In this document: in pieces, positions 51,241 through 60,550 of the stretch
Position numbering within the stretch: the stretch's first letter is position 1
Layout of the letters: each line of letters opens with the position of its first letter
DNA from: Thermocrinis sp.
GTDB lineage: Bacteria > Aquificota > Aquificia > Aquificales > Aquificaceae
Length of the DNA: 64,000 bases
Direction: 5' to 3'
NCBI RefSeq assembly: GCF_036781485.1
Contig: NZ_DAIQAX010000001.1
Span: 153,887-217,886 of the forward strand
Position numbers and translations under genes: made by a program
Notes under the pieces: generated by a model
What the model was told of the DNA's origin: nothing
Databases searched by the model: none
Seen by the model: the letters and a program-made list of their open reading frames with translations, nothing else

Positions 51241-51262
51241 TTTAGAGTAAAGGAGGTATCGG

Positions 51263-52825
51263 ATGAATAACAGAGTTTATATCTTTGATACCACGCTTAG
51301 GGACGGTGAACAGGCACCCGGTTTTTCCATGACAGCAGAAGAAAAGCTACAAATGGCACTACAGCTTGCCAAGTTAGGTGTGGATGTTATAGAAGCTGGG
51401 TTTGCCGCAGCATCCAAAGGAGACTTTGAAGCGGTAAGGCTCATAGCAGAGGAAGTAAAAGGTCCGGTTATATGCTCCTTAGCAAGGGCGTTGGAGAAGG
51501 ATATAGAGTTAGCTGCGCAAGCTTTGGAACCAGCGGAAAGGAAGAGAATACATACCTTTATAGCCACATCTGAGATCCACATGAAATATAAGCTGAAGAT
51601 GGAGCCAGAGGATGTGCTGGAAAGGGCAGGTAAGGCTGTGGCTTTCGCAAGAAGATTTACCGAAGATGTGGAGTTTTCTTGCGAAGATGCTACCCGTAGC
51701 CAAAGGGAGTTTCTCTACAGAATAATTGAAAGGGCTATAAAGGCGGGAGCAACGGTGATAAACATTCCAGATACGGTGGGATACGCCGTACCTGAAGAGT
51801 TTGCAAAGCTTATTGAGGACATAATGAACAATGTCCCTAACATAGATAAGGCTATTGTAAGCGTGCATTGTCATGATGACCTTGGTATGGCTGTGGCAAA
51901 CTCGCTTATGGCTGTGAAACACGGTGCAAGGCAGGTAGAATGCACCATAAACGGTATAGGAGAAAGGGCTGGCAACGCAGCTATGGAAGAGATAGTTATG
52001 GCTTTGAAGGTAAGAAAGGACTTCTTTGGCGATCTCTACACAAACATAAACACCAAAGAACTTTACAAAACAAGCAGGCTGTTGTGTAGGATCACGGGAA
52101 GCTTTGTACCACCTAACAAAGCGGTAGTGGGAGACAATGCCTTTGCCCACGAATCTGGCATACATCAGCACGGCGTGCTATCCCATCCTCTAACTTACGA
52201 AATTATGAACCCAGAGGACGTGGGCTTTCCATCCACGCGCATAATTTTGGGCAAACACTCTGGAAGGCACGCACTCAAAAGCAAGCTCAAAGAGATGGGT
52301 TATGAACTTTCGGAAGTAGAAATAGATAGAATCTTTGAAAAGTTCAAAGCGTTGGCAGACAAAAAGAAAGAAGTTTATGAGGAAGACCTTGAGGCTCTGA
52401 TTTACGAAGAGGTAATGAAGGTGGAAGAGGAAGAACCGGTAAAAGTACTTCACTATCAGGTGCAAACGGGAGACAAGATCCTCCCTACTGCCACCGTAGT
52501 TCTGTCTTACATGGGAGAAGAGAGGACTGCCACCTCTACCGGAAATGGTCCTGTGGATGCTATAATAAAGGCAATACAAAAGGCTCTTGGCATTGAGCCA
52601 AAGCTGATAGATTTTTCCATAAAGGCGCTCACTCCTAACACAGACGCTCAAGCGGAGTCAAGGCTTGTTATAGAACTGGACGGAGTAAAATCCTCTGGAA
52701 GGGGTGTGGATGTGGATGTTATAAGGGCAAGCGTGAATGGTTTTGTGGATGCGGTAAACAGAGCAATCCTGAGGAAAAACTACATACTCTCAAGGCAAAA
52801 GGTAAGAGAAGAAGGCACAGTTTAA
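51263..52825 (+). CDS. leuA: 2-isopropylmalate synthase
   Basis: 520 aa, full length with the C-terminal allosteric domain (about 395-515) that binds leucine. The catalytic TIM barrel has DTTLRDGEQAPGFSM, VHCHDDLGMAVANS (metal-binding His pair) and NGIGERAGNAAMEE. It condenses acetyl-CoA with 2-oxoisovalerate, first committed step to leucine; a citramalate or homocitrate synthase role is less likely with this length and motifs. A strong Shine-Dalgarno (AAAGGAGG) is present. The promoter carries a Fur box. Confidence 0.92.
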   Translation: MNNRVYIFDTTLRDGEQAPGFSMTAEEKLQMALQLAKLGVDVIEAGFAAASKGDFEAVRLIAEEVKGPVICSLARALEKDIELAAQALEPAERKRIHTFIATSEIHMKYKLKMEPEDVLERAGKAVAFARRFTEDVEFSCEDATRSQREFLYRIIERAIKAGATVINIPDTVGYAVPEEFAKLIEDIMNNVPNIDKAIVSVHCHDDLGMAVANSLMAVKHGARQVECTINGIGERAGNAAMEEIVMALKVRKDFFGDLYTNINTKELYKTSRLLCRITGSFVPPNKAVVGDNAFAHESGIHQHGVLSHPLTYEIMNPEDVGFPSTRIILGKHSGRHALKSKLKEMGYELSEVEIDRIFEKFKALADKKKEVYEEDLEALIYEEVMKVEEEEPVKVLHYQVQTGDKILPTATVVLSYMGEERTATSTGNGPVDAIIKAIQKALGIEPKLIDFSIKALTPNTDAQAESRLVIELDGVKSSGRGVDVDVIRASVNGFVDAVNRAILRKNYILSRQKVREEGTV

Positions 52826-53580
52826 GCCTTCAGGTAGGTAGCGGAGAGCAAGTTTTTCGTGTATTCGTGTTTGGGATTGTCAAATATATCCCACACTGAG
52901 CCAGACTCTACCACCTCCCCCTCTTTTAGAACAAGCACATTATCTGCTACTTCCGCCACCACTCCAAAGTCATGAGTAACCAAGATTATACCCTTTCCCT
53001 CTTCTTTTAGCTTTGTGAAAAGTCCAAGGATCTTTCTTTGCACCGTCAGGTCTAGAGCGGTTGTTGGCTCGTCTGCCAAAATAAGGCTCGGATCACAAAC
53101 TGTAGCTATGGCTATGCAAACCCTTTGCCTTAGGCCTCCTGAAAGCTGATGAGGATAAGAGTTCATAACCCTTTCCACATCCTGCACGCCTACCTTTTTT
53201 AGCGTTTCTACCACCCTATCCATTGCACCAACCTTTCCAAAGTGCGTAGTGTATGCCTCCATTATCTGATCCTTTACTTTAAAGAGAGGGTCAAGATACA
53301 AAGAAGGCTCCTGAAAAACTATACCTATATCCTTCCCTCTTAGTTTCGCGTATTCTGTTTCTGGCAAACCTACCAGTTCCCTTCCTTCAAGTTTTATACT
53401 TCCGCTTATTGAGCTGTGCTTCGGTAAAAGGCCAATGATGGAAAGCAGGATGGAACTCTTTCCGGAACCCGACTCTCCCACTATGCAGAGAACCTCTCCC
53501 CTCTCTAAGGAAAAGCTAACATTCTTCAAAACTTTTTTTGAGCCATAACTGAGAGATAGATCTTTTACTTCAAGGAGCAT
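52822..53580 (-). CDS. ABC transporter ATP-binding protein (OppD/DppD-like)
   Basis: 252 aa. Walker A GESGSGKSS, Q-loop FQEPSLYLDPL, signature LSGGLRQRV and Walker B ILADEP are all present; QRV after the signature and the long insert are typical of peptide/nickel importers. No permease is adjacent; a family-5 binding protein lies at 6.4-8.1 kb and may be its partner (inference). The start overlaps the HIT gene by 11 bp. Confidence 0.88.
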   Translation of the reverse strand: MLLEVKDLSLSYGSKKVLKNVSFSLERGEVLCIVGESGSGKSSILLSIIGLLPKHSSISGSIKLEGRELVGLPETEYAKLRGKDIGIVFQEPSLYLDPLFKVKDQIMEAYTTHFGKVGAMDRVVETLKKVGVQDVERVMNSYPHQLSGGLRQRVCIAIATVCDPSLILADEPTTALDLTVQRKILGLFTKLKEEGKGIILVTHDFGVVAEVADNVLVLKEGEVVESGSVWDIFDNPKHEYTKNLLSATYLKA

Positions 53581-54073
53581 TCAGCAGTCTTTCAAGATGG
53601 GGCTTTATCCTATCGTAAAGGTCCCAAAGATCCTGAGATATGACCTTTGTTTGGGATACTGTGGGCATGAAGTTCGTATCCCCGTTCCACCTTGGGACTA
53701 TGTGAAGGTGTATATGGCTTTCCAGCCCAGCACCCGCAGACCTTCCCAAGTTGTATCCAAGATTAAAGCCGTGTGGCTTGATTGTTTGCTCCAAAGCCTT
53801 AATACAGGCTACCGTTAATCTGTGAATTTCAAGCACCGTTTCCTCATCCAAAAGGCTAAAGTCCCCTATGTGATCCTTTGGAGCTATCATAAGATGTCCT
53901 GCGTTGTAGGGATACTTGTTGAATATAACAAAAGCTTTTTTCCCTCTGTATAGCACCAAGTAATCCCTTAACTTTTCTTCCGGCTGTATGACCGCTTCAC
54001 AAAGAAAACACTCAGAGAACTGATCCACCTTTTCTACGTATCCACTTCTCCAAGGAGCCCAAAGAAGCTTCAT
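53570..54073 (-). CDS. HIT-family hydrolase
   Basis: 167 aa. Histidine-triad motif HIHLHIVPRW (about 105-115) plus the upstream NKYPYNAGHLMIAPKDH characteristic of Ap4A hydrolase or phosphorylase-like HIT proteins. CxxC at about 22-25 (CFLCEA) with H78 and H95-type residues suggests a zinc site. It probably splits dinucleoside polyphosphates or adenylylated compounds. It overlaps both neighbours (11 bp and 4 bp), so ABC ATPase, HIT and thioredoxin-like genes are co-transcribed. Confidence 0.85.
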   Translation of the reverse strand: MKLLWAPWRSGYVEKVDQFSECFLCEAVIQPEEKLRDYLVLYRGKKAFVIFNKYPYNAGHLMIAPKDHIGDFSLLDEETVLEIHRLTVACIKALEQTIKPHGFNLGYNLGRSAGAGLESHIHLHIVPRWNGDTNFMPTVSQTKVISQDLWDLYDRIKPHLERLLNAP

Positions 54074-54390
54074 AACCTTAGGAGCCTCCTTATTGCTACT
54101 TCCACTTCTTCTTCCGTGGGAGTGTAGTCGTGCCTTTCCAACTCCATAGTGTCCCTAAAGTATAGAACTGTGGGGAAGTAAAATATGCCAAGGTCCTCGG
54201 GAGTTGTGTTCTCTTCTGCATTCATGCTAAAAAAATTTACCCTATCTCCGTACATCACCTGAAACTTAGATAGCAGTTGAAAAACTTCCTGATTTTTTTC
54301 ATTTCCCGGTTTGTAGAACACCACCACCGCGGGTTTTTCTGCAGATATAGCCCTGTCGTATATGTCTCTGTCTGTTAGCTCTTCAAACAT
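54070..54390 (-). CDS. thioredoxin-fold protein lacking the active-site cysteines
   Basis: 106 aa. Thioredoxin topology is apparent from KPAVVVFYKPGNEKNQEVFQLL and the cis-Pro segment FYFPTVLYFRD, but the usual CxxC position reads PGNEKN and the protein has no Cys at all. A redox role is therefore unlikely; a chaperone or scaffold role is possible. It is the first gene of the run ending with the ABC ATPase and is divergent from hom across 36 bp. Confidence 0.7.
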   Translation of the reverse strand: MFEELTDRDIYDRAISAEKPAVVVFYKPGNEKNQEVFQLLSKFQVMYGDRVNFFSMNAEENTTPEDLGIFYFPTVLYFRDTMELERHDYTPTEEEVEVAIRRLLRL

Positions 54391-54426
54391 TTCACACCTC
54401 CGAATTTATTATAAAATATCAAGCTT

Positions 54427-55728
54427 GTGAAAGTTAGCGTTGGTATAGTTGGATGCGGTGTAGTGGGCACAGGCACGGTCGCTTTATTGTTGGAAAACGC
54501 TAAGGTAATAAAAGAGAAGACGGGGCTTGAGATCGTAATAAGCAAAGTAGCGGACAAAGATTGGAGCAAACCAAGAGAGTATAACGTGCCAGAACATCTT
54601 AGAACCACAGACTACAGGGAGGTCTTAGAAAACTCCCAAATCGTAGTAGAGCTGGTAGGTGGTAAAGACTTTGCAAAGAAGCTAATACTGGAGGCTATAG
54701 AAAGGGGTAAGCACGTAGTAACTGCAAATAAGCACCTGCTTGCAGAAGAAGGATATGAGATATTCCATAAGGCAAAGGAGAAGGGAGTCCTTTTAGGCTT
54801 TGAAGCCTCCGTGGGTGGTGGCATACCGATCATAAAAGCCCTAAGGGAGGGCTTAGTTGGAAACAAAGTGCAAAACATTTACGGCATACTAAATGGCACC
54901 ACAAACTACATACTTACCAAAATGTTGGAAGAGGACCTCAGCTTTGAAAAGGCCCTTGATATGGCAAAAGGGTTCGGATATGCAGAAGCAGACCCCTCTT
55001 TGGACATAGACGGTTGGGACTCTGCGCACAAGCTAAGCCTTTTAGCTTATGTAGGCTTTGGAAAGCACTTTCCCTTTAGTGAAATATACGTAGAAGGCAT
55101 AAGAAAGGTTGACCTTTTGGATGTGGAGCTCGGAAAAGAATTGGGATACACGCTAAAGCTTTTGGCCATAGCAAAGAGAATAGATTCGGAAGTAGAACTT
55201 AGAGTCCATCCTACCTTTATACCCATTGACAACCCGTTGGCTAAGGTCTCGGATGTCTATAACGCAGTTTTGGTAGAGGGGGATTTTGTAGGTAAGACCA
55301 TGTTCTACGGAAGGGGAGCTGGCTCAAGACCTACCGCATCGGCGGTGGTTTCCGACATAGTGGATATTGCAAAGAGCATAAGCTACTGTATCCCTCCCAA
55401 GCATACGTGGGAAAGTGAGGAACCGCTAAGAATCAATAAAAACTTCTATAGTAGATATTATCTTAGGTTTGACGTTCCTGACAAACCTGGAGTTTTGGCA
55501 AAAATTGCCCACGTTTTGGCAGAGTATAACATAAGCATAGCCTCTGTGCTTCAAAAAGAAAAGGTTTGTAAGGCAGCAGGCAGAGAAGGACAGCCCATTG
55601 TGCCTTTGGTTATACTTACCCACAAAGCTTATGAGATGGACATGCAAAAGGCAGTTGGCGACATACAAAAGCTTCCAGTTGTGGAAGGAACCCCCACTAT
55701 CATAAGAGTGGAGGAGGAAGCCTATTGA
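54427..55728 (+). CDS. hom: homoserine dehydrogenase
   Basis: 433 aa from GTG 54427. NAD(P) loop GIVGCGVVGTGTV, catalytic and substrate motifs NGTTNYILTKM and DPSLDIDGWDSAHKLSLLA, and a C-terminal ACT domain (about 350-430, FDVPDKPGVLAKIAHVLAEYNISI) that usually mediates threonine feedback. It reduces aspartate semialdehyde to homoserine; asd is at 46 kb. TAAAAT (54412-54417) ends 9 nt before the GTG and no Shine-Dalgarno is seen. rpe overlaps by 4 bp. Confidence 0.93.
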   Translation: MKVSVGIVGCGVVGTGTVALLLENAKVIKEKTGLEIVISKVADKDWSKPREYNVPEHLRTTDYREVLENSQIVVELVGGKDFAKKLILEAIERGKHVVTANKHLLAEEGYEIFHKAKEKGVLLGFEASVGGGIPIIKALREGLVGNKVQNIYGILNGTTNYILTKMLEEDLSFEKALDMAKGFGYAEADPSLDIDGWDSAHKLSLLAYVGFGKHFPFSEIYVEGIRKVDLLDVELGKELGYTLKLLAIAKRIDSEVELRVHPTFIPIDNPLAKVSDVYNAVLVEGDFVGKTMFYGRGAGSRPTASAVVSDIVDIAKSISYCIPPKHTWESEEPLRINKNFYSRYYLRFDVPDKPGVLAKIAHVLAEYNISIASVLQKEKVCKAAGREGQPIVPLVILTHKAYEMDMQKAVGDIQKLPVVEGTPTIIRVEEEAY

Positions 55729-56393
55729 AGCTGTTGGCTCCCTCTATTCTTTCGGCCGATTTTTACAGGCTTGGAGAGCAAATATCCGCCTGTATAAGAG
55801 GTGGTGCGGACATATTGCACTTTGACGTGATGGACGGGCACTTTGTGCCAAACATAACCTTTGGACCTGTGGTGCTTGAAAGTATAAAAAAGCACTGCTC
55901 CATACCCTTGGATGCCCATCTGATGATAGAGAACGTGGATAAGTATATTCCGGACTTTGTAAAGGCTGGTGCGGATATGGTAAGCATACACATAGAGAAC
56001 AACTATCACATTCACAGAAGCCTTGAGCTAATAAAGAGCTTGGGTGCAAAGGCAGGGGTGGTGATAAACCCGGCCACATCCCTTAAACTTTTGGAAGAAG
56101 TTTTGCACTATGTGGATTTCGTGCTTTTGATGTCGGTAAATCCGGGTTTTGGAGGACAAAGGTTTATCCCAAGGTCCATAGAAAGGCTAAAAAAGCTAAA
56201 GGCTATGGTTTTGGAAATAAACCCGAAGGTGCATATAGAGATAGACGGAGGGATAAAGGAAGACAACATAAAGCAAGTGGCGGAAGCTGGAGCAGACATA
56301 ATAGTGGTAGGTTCGGCCATCTTTTCTTCAGAAGACGTGGAAGCTCAAACAAGAAAGCTAAAGAACATTCTTATCTCCTTAGAGGCACTGTAA
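55725..56393 (+). CDS. rpe: ribulose-phosphate 3-epimerase
   Basis: 222 aa from TTG 55725, with GGAGGAGG 7 nt upstream, inside the hom 3' end. TIM-barrel enzyme of the pentose-phosphate or carbon-fixation routes. Metal-binding landmarks: LHFDVMDGHFVPNITFG, DAHLMIEN, VNPGFGGQRF and the IDGGI segment. The final 23 bp overlap the convergent lptD gene. Confidence 0.94.
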   Translation: MKLLAPSILSADFYRLGEQISACIRGGADILHFDVMDGHFVPNITFGPVVLESIKKHCSIPLDAHLMIENVDKYIPDFVKAGADMVSIHIENNYHIHRSLELIKSLGAKAGVVINPATSLKLLEEVLHYVDFVLLMSVNPGFGGQRFIPRSIERLKKLKAMVLEINPKVHIEIDGGIKEDNIKQVAEAGADIIVVGSAIFSSEDVEAQTRKLKNILISLEAL

Positions 56394-58353
56394 GCCTCTG
56401 CAGGTCAAAGATGTTAAAGGTTATATAGAGCTCCTTTAAATACTTTCCTTTTGTCCCATCGTAATTATCCCTTGCAAGCAGTCCAAAGCTCCAGCATGCG
56501 CCTCTGTAGTCAAGGCTCGCTTGTCTGGTCAAATCCTTCTTTATTCTGTTATCTCTTGTTAGAGAAAAGCCAAGGACTGCAGACCTGTAGGCTGTGCTTA
56601 GGTTTAGAGTAGTTTGGTCTGAAAGCTTCTGTTCAAAAAGGTTTCTTGATGATATGTGTCCTAAGGTGAGGGTGGTTTTTTTGTATGTAAAGGTTAAGTT
56701 GCTGGATCTTTCGAGAAAAGAGGCACTCTCCACATCGTAAAGGCTGTCCGTATAAAAACTCAGAGCCTCTGAGGGTTTAACAGATAGGATAGTTCTAATC
56801 GGTACTATTTTTCTTTCTGCGGTTAAACCCGCGTATGCGTACTTACCAAGATAGTTGTAACCCGTGCTAAGGTAGAAGTTTAAAAATTCCTTATCGTTGT
56901 AGCTCAGAGAGCCAGCAGCGGTTATCTCAATCTGGTTTTTTTTACTTAGATCATCCAAGTTGTCAAACTTTGGATTGTTAAAATCCTTCGGTCTAATTCT
57001 GTAGTTCAGCGTAAAGAAGTTTTTCATGCTAAATTTTCCCCTTTGAAAATCTAAAGTAAAGGGCACGCTTTCGGAAAAGTAAATACTCGTTACGCTGTTT
57101 TTGTATCCTTTCTGGTTTAAACCGAAATATTGTATGTTTTCAAATATAATTTGGGAGTGGAACACTTTGCTCAGTATTCTTTTGGGCACGGAAATCTCTG
57201 GGAAAATCAAGATCCTTTGCCCTCTTAGACCAAGCTCTCTATAAAAATTAGTGTAGGAAAAATAGGCACTCAGAAAAAGGTTGTTCACTATCTGCTGTGG
57301 CTTCCAATATAGGTTTATCTCCGGTAGTCTGTGTAATGTTTGCTTGTTATTTGGAGATGTAGTATCGTAAAAATACTTTGCGTTAAAGCTTAGAAAAACC
57401 CTATCAAGCTCTTTGCTGTAGTTTATGTAAGAGGTCAGATAGGGTTTTGTTCTTTCTATTCTTTTCAAAGAAGTGTCTTCCAAAAAGTATGGGTCCGATG
57501 TTGTATCCAAGCCCGCTTTAAAATCTTGAAGGTCTAAATCAAGCTTGAAACGGTATCTGTTTTTTCTGAAGGTGCTTAGATTTCTCCCTTTCCACCACTT
57601 GCCCGGTGGCTCGGGTTCATTGTAATAGGATGCATCTAACCTAAGATCGTTCTCCTTAAATAATGCTTGCCTATATTCTAAGGAAAAACCTTTAGCTTGC
57701 TTGTCTCTAAAGTCCAGTGTTAGAGTAGCATCTTTATCCTTTGAGATAGCCCAGTAGATTGGCTGTTGGTATATTAAGTTGTTGAATGAGTTAGAACCTA
57801 CCGTTGGTGGCAGAAGACCAGACCTACGCTCTCCAACAGGGTAGATAAAAAGTGGCAGATAGGCAAGAGGGAATTTGAAGAGCCTAAGAGAATTGTTTGT
57901 TGAAAAAACATACTTTTGATCTACTTCTGCCCTTGAAAAGCAAAGGACCATTTCCTTCCTATCGGGAGGACATGTGGTAATCTGCCCATCTTCTACGGTG
58001 TATAAATCCTTGCTTTTTTCCAGTCTCTTAGCCTCAAAGTGAAATCTTTCAAATCTGCCTTCGGCATTTAAGTAATATCCTACATCTTTTTCTAAGTTGA
58101 TGTACGCGTAAGAGCCTACTGCTTCAAGCCTACCGTCCAAAGACTTTACGTAAACATTACCTTCCGCTATAACTTCCTTTGTTTCAGGGTTGTATCTTAT
58201 AGTGTCTGCCTTTATGTAGTACCTTTCGTGATAGACCTCTACCTCTTCCTTTGCCTGTATCCATCCATCGGGCTGACGTTCAAGGTAGTTGGAAAATATC
58301 TCCAAGCTGTAGGTTATATTTATCAAGAAGATAACAAGATAGACTATCAGCAT
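56371..58353 (-). CDS. lptD: LPS-assembly outer-membrane protein LptD
   Basis: 660 aa. A short signal peptide (about 1-16), an N-terminal LptA/OstA-like beta-jellyroll (about 17-140; ADTIRYNPETKEVIAEGNVYV), then a large beta-barrel domain (about 190-650; GERRSGLLPPTVGSN is an LptD signature). It inserts lipopolysaccharide into the outer leaflet with LptE, not seen here. Three Cys residues are found (two near 110-120 and one near 640), fewer than the four of E. coli, so disulfide pairing may be simpler. Predicts LPS in this organism. Confidence 0.88.
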   Translation of the reverse strand: MLIVYLVIFLINITYSLEIFSNYLERQPDGWIQAKEEVEVYHERYYIKADTIRYNPETKEVIAEGNVYVKSLDGRLEAVGSYAYINLEKDVGYYLNAEGRFERFHFEAKRLEKSKDLYTVEDGQITTCPPDRKEMVLCFSRAEVDQKYVFSTNNSLRLFKFPLAYLPLFIYPVGERRSGLLPPTVGSNSFNNLIYQQPIYWAISKDKDATLTLDFRDKQAKGFSLEYRQALFKENDLRLDASYYNEPEPPGKWWKGRNLSTFRKNRYRFKLDLDLQDFKAGLDTTSDPYFLEDTSLKRIERTKPYLTSYINYSKELDRVFLSFNAKYFYDTTSPNNKQTLHRLPEINLYWKPQQIVNNLFLSAYFSYTNFYRELGLRGQRILIFPEISVPKRILSKVFHSQIIFENIQYFGLNQKGYKNSVTSIYFSESVPFTLDFQRGKFSMKNFFTLNYRIRPKDFNNPKFDNLDDLSKKNQIEITAAGSLSYNDKEFLNFYLSTGYNYLGKYAYAGLTAERKIVPIRTILSVKPSEALSFYTDSLYDVESASFLERSSNLTFTYKKTTLTLGHISSRNLFEQKLSDQTTLNLSTAYRSAVLGFSLTRDNRIKKDLTRQASLDYRGACWSFGLLARDNYDGTKGKYLKELYITFNIFDLQRLTVPLRR

Positions 58354-58385
58354 AGCTTTTTTGTTTTATTATATGAAAAAAATAG

Positions 58386-59675
58386 TTATCTTAAAAATTC
58401 TAAAACTTTCTGAGAAACCACCTCGGAGTTTCTTATACAATCTGCCACCGACACACCGCTTAGATAATTTCCGGTTAAAAACAGTCCCAGATTTTCTTTT
58501 TCCATTGTCTGAGCAAGCTCGTAGTATTTACCGTAACCTAAGTTGTATTGGGGAATTCCTTTCTTCCATTTTGTAATGTTAAGGATGTTTGCATCAACGC
58601 TTAGGATTTCCTTTAACTCTCTTTCCACTATCTTAGATATTGTCTCTTCCTCCTCTTCTATGATCTGTGGATCTGTGGCACCTCCAAGATAAACAGTCAA
58701 GAGGTTTCCTTTTCTCCCTGAGAATATGTTGGATGAAAAAAGAACGCCAAGCATTCTTTTTTTCTCCTTGCGTGGAATTAAAAAGCCAAAGCCGGGGGGT
58801 ATGGGGTCTTTTGTTGCCACATGAACGACGACTATTGGAGCGTAATATATCTTGTCAAACTCCTGAGCAGCACTCCAAGAAAGGTCTCTCAAAAGATAGC
58901 TTGCAGATGTAGCTGGTGCAGAAACTATCACAGCCCTTGCCTCAAACTTTCCGTTTTTTGTATCCAAAATAAACCTATCGTCCTTTTTTCTTATTCTCAG
59001 CACTACGTTTTCTAAATCCACATCCAAAGCTTCAGACAATCTTTTGGGAAAGCTCCAGTTGCCTCCTTCAAAGGAAATTAATCTGCCCCCAGGTCCGAGG
59101 GCTTTCAGCTTTATAGCTCCCTTTATAAGACTTCCAAATCGCTGTTCCAGTTCATAGACCCTTCTTACCGCATACTTTACCGAAAGCTGTCTTACATCTC
59201 CTGCATAAACACCGCTTACAAAGGGTTCCACTATGTAGTCAAGAAACTCCTGACCTAACCGCCTTTTTACAAACTCCGCTATAGTTTCTTCGCTCTTTAT
59301 AGACTTAGACACAAAAGGTTCTCTCAGAACTTTTAATTTGCCAGACAAAGAAAGCAGGGGAGATGTTAAAAAGCTTATTGGTGAAAGGGGCAGTGGTATA
59401 AGCTTTCCATTTTTGTATATATACCTTATCTTTGCTTCATCTTGAGCGTAAAGGGGTTTTACGTCTGCTAAAGCTAAAAACTCTTCAACTTTTTTGTCTG
59501 CTAAAATGGTTTGAGGTCCGAGTTCGCAAAGATATCCGTCAATGTTTTTTGTTTGTATATTGCCACCTACTCTGTCTTCCTTTTCAAAAACTTTTACCTT
59601 TACACCTGCCTTTTGAAGGCGAAAGGCTACGGAAAGCCCGGATATACCCGAGCCAACTACCGCAACATCTATCAT
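58386..59675 (-). CDS. hemY: protoporphyrinogen oxidase (HemY/HemG FAD family)
   Basis: 429 aa. FAD-binding GSGISGLSVAFRLQKAG at the N-terminus, then ELGPQTILADK and VSGVYAGDVRQLSVKYA typical of the oxygen-type PPO family; the C-terminal LFLTGNYLSGVSVADCIRNSE completes the FAD fold. It oxidises protoporphyrinogen or coproporphyrinogen in haem synthesis; the coproporphyrinogen-type HemY cannot be excluded. Stop-start overlap of 4 bp with thiG upstream. Confidence 0.88.
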   Translation of the reverse strand: MIDVAVVGSGISGLSVAFRLQKAGVKVKVFEKEDRVGGNIQTKNIDGYLCELGPQTILADKKVEEFLALADVKPLYAQDEAKIRYIYKNGKLIPLPLSPISFLTSPLLSLSGKLKVLREPFVSKSIKSEETIAEFVKRRLGQEFLDYIVEPFVSGVYAGDVRQLSVKYAVRRVYELEQRFGSLIKGAIKLKALGPGGRLISFEGGNWSFPKRLSEALDVDLENVVLRIRKKDDRFILDTKNGKFEARAVIVSAPATSASYLLRDLSWSAAQEFDKIYYAPIVVVHVATKDPIPPGFGFLIPRKEKKRMLGVLFSSNIFSGRKGNLLTVYLGGATDPQIIEEEEETISKIVERELKEILSVDANILNITKWKKGIPQYNLGYGKYYELAQTMEKENLGLFLTGNYLSGVSVADCIRNSEVVSQKVLEFLR

Positions 59676-60475
59676 GATTTGTAAGGAACACCCTTAAGTG
59701 GAGAAGAGGGAACCGCATAAGTCCTCTTTGGCATCCTTCCAGCAAGGTAAGAGAGTCTACCGGCGATTGTAGCGTATTTCATAGCAACCGCCATCTTTAT
59801 AGGATCCTTAGCCTCTGCCAAAGCTGTGTTGGTAAGTATGCCGTCTACTCCAAGCTCCATTACAGGGGGGATATCCGCCGCACTACCTATGCCCGCATCC
59901 ACTATAACAGGGACAGAAACCGCTTCCTTTATGAAGATTAAATTGTAGGGATTCTGAAGTCCAAGACCCGAACCTATGGGTGCGGCCAGGGGCATAACTG
60001 CAGCACAGCCAATATCTTCAAACTTTTTAGCATACACAGGGTCATCAAAGATGTAAGGAAGAACTACAAAGCCTTCCTTTACAAGGAACTTTGCCGCTTT
60101 ATAGGTTTCTTCCATATCTGGCAGTAGAGTTTTTTGATCTCCTATTACCTCAAGCTTTATCCAGTTTATGCCTGTAGCTTCTCGAGCAAGCATGGCAGTT
60201 TTTATGGCTTCTTCTGCGGTATAGCATCCTGCAGTGTTGGGAAGGATGATGTATTTTTTGGGATCTATGTAGTCCAGTAGGTTTTCTTTGCTAGGATCTG
60301 TTATATTTACCCTTCTAACCGCAACGGTAATCATCTCTGCACCGCTTGCCTCCAAAACCTCCTTATTTTGCTGAAAGCTCTTAAACTTTCCAGACCCAAT
60401 AATCAGCCTGGACCTTAAGCGCCTGCCGGCTATTTCAAGGTAATCGTCCTCCAAAAGTTTTTCCCAATCAAGCAT
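59672..60475 (-). CDS. thiG: thiazole synthase ThiG
   Basis: 267 aa. It makes the thiamine thiazole ring from deoxyxylulose 5-phosphate and ThiS-thiocarboxylate. The Schiff-base Lys lies in WIKLEVIGD; RLIIGSGKFKSFQQN and AAPIGSGLGLQNP and VDAGIGSAADIP are family hallmarks. The leader has a good Shine-Dalgarno (AGGAGG); I saw no TPP riboswitch in the 75 bp upstream. thiS, thiH or thiO are not adjacent. hemY overlaps by 4 bp. Confidence 0.93.
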   Translation of the reverse strand: MLDWEKLLEDDYLEIAGRRLRSRLIIGSGKFKSFQQNKEVLEASGAEMITVAVRRVNITDPSKENLLDYIDPKKYIILPNTAGCYTAEEAIKTAMLAREATGINWIKLEVIGDQKTLLPDMEETYKAAKFLVKEGFVVLPYIFDDPVYAKKFEDIGCAAVMPLAAPIGSGLGLQNPYNLIFIKEAVSVPVIVDAGIGSAADIPPVMELGVDGILTNTALAEAKDPIKMAVAMKYATIAGRLSYLAGRMPKRTYAVPSSPLKGVPYKS

Positions 60476-60550
60476 AAAATACCTCCTATAGGATAATAAA
60501 ATATGCTAATAAATCTAAAAAGGTCTTTTGCTTTTAGTTGTCAGTTATTC

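Noticed and set aside
60476..60550. TPP riboswitch upstream of thiG
   Set aside because: The spacer is only 75 bp and AT-rich, without the conserved CTGAGA or ACCTGA motifs.
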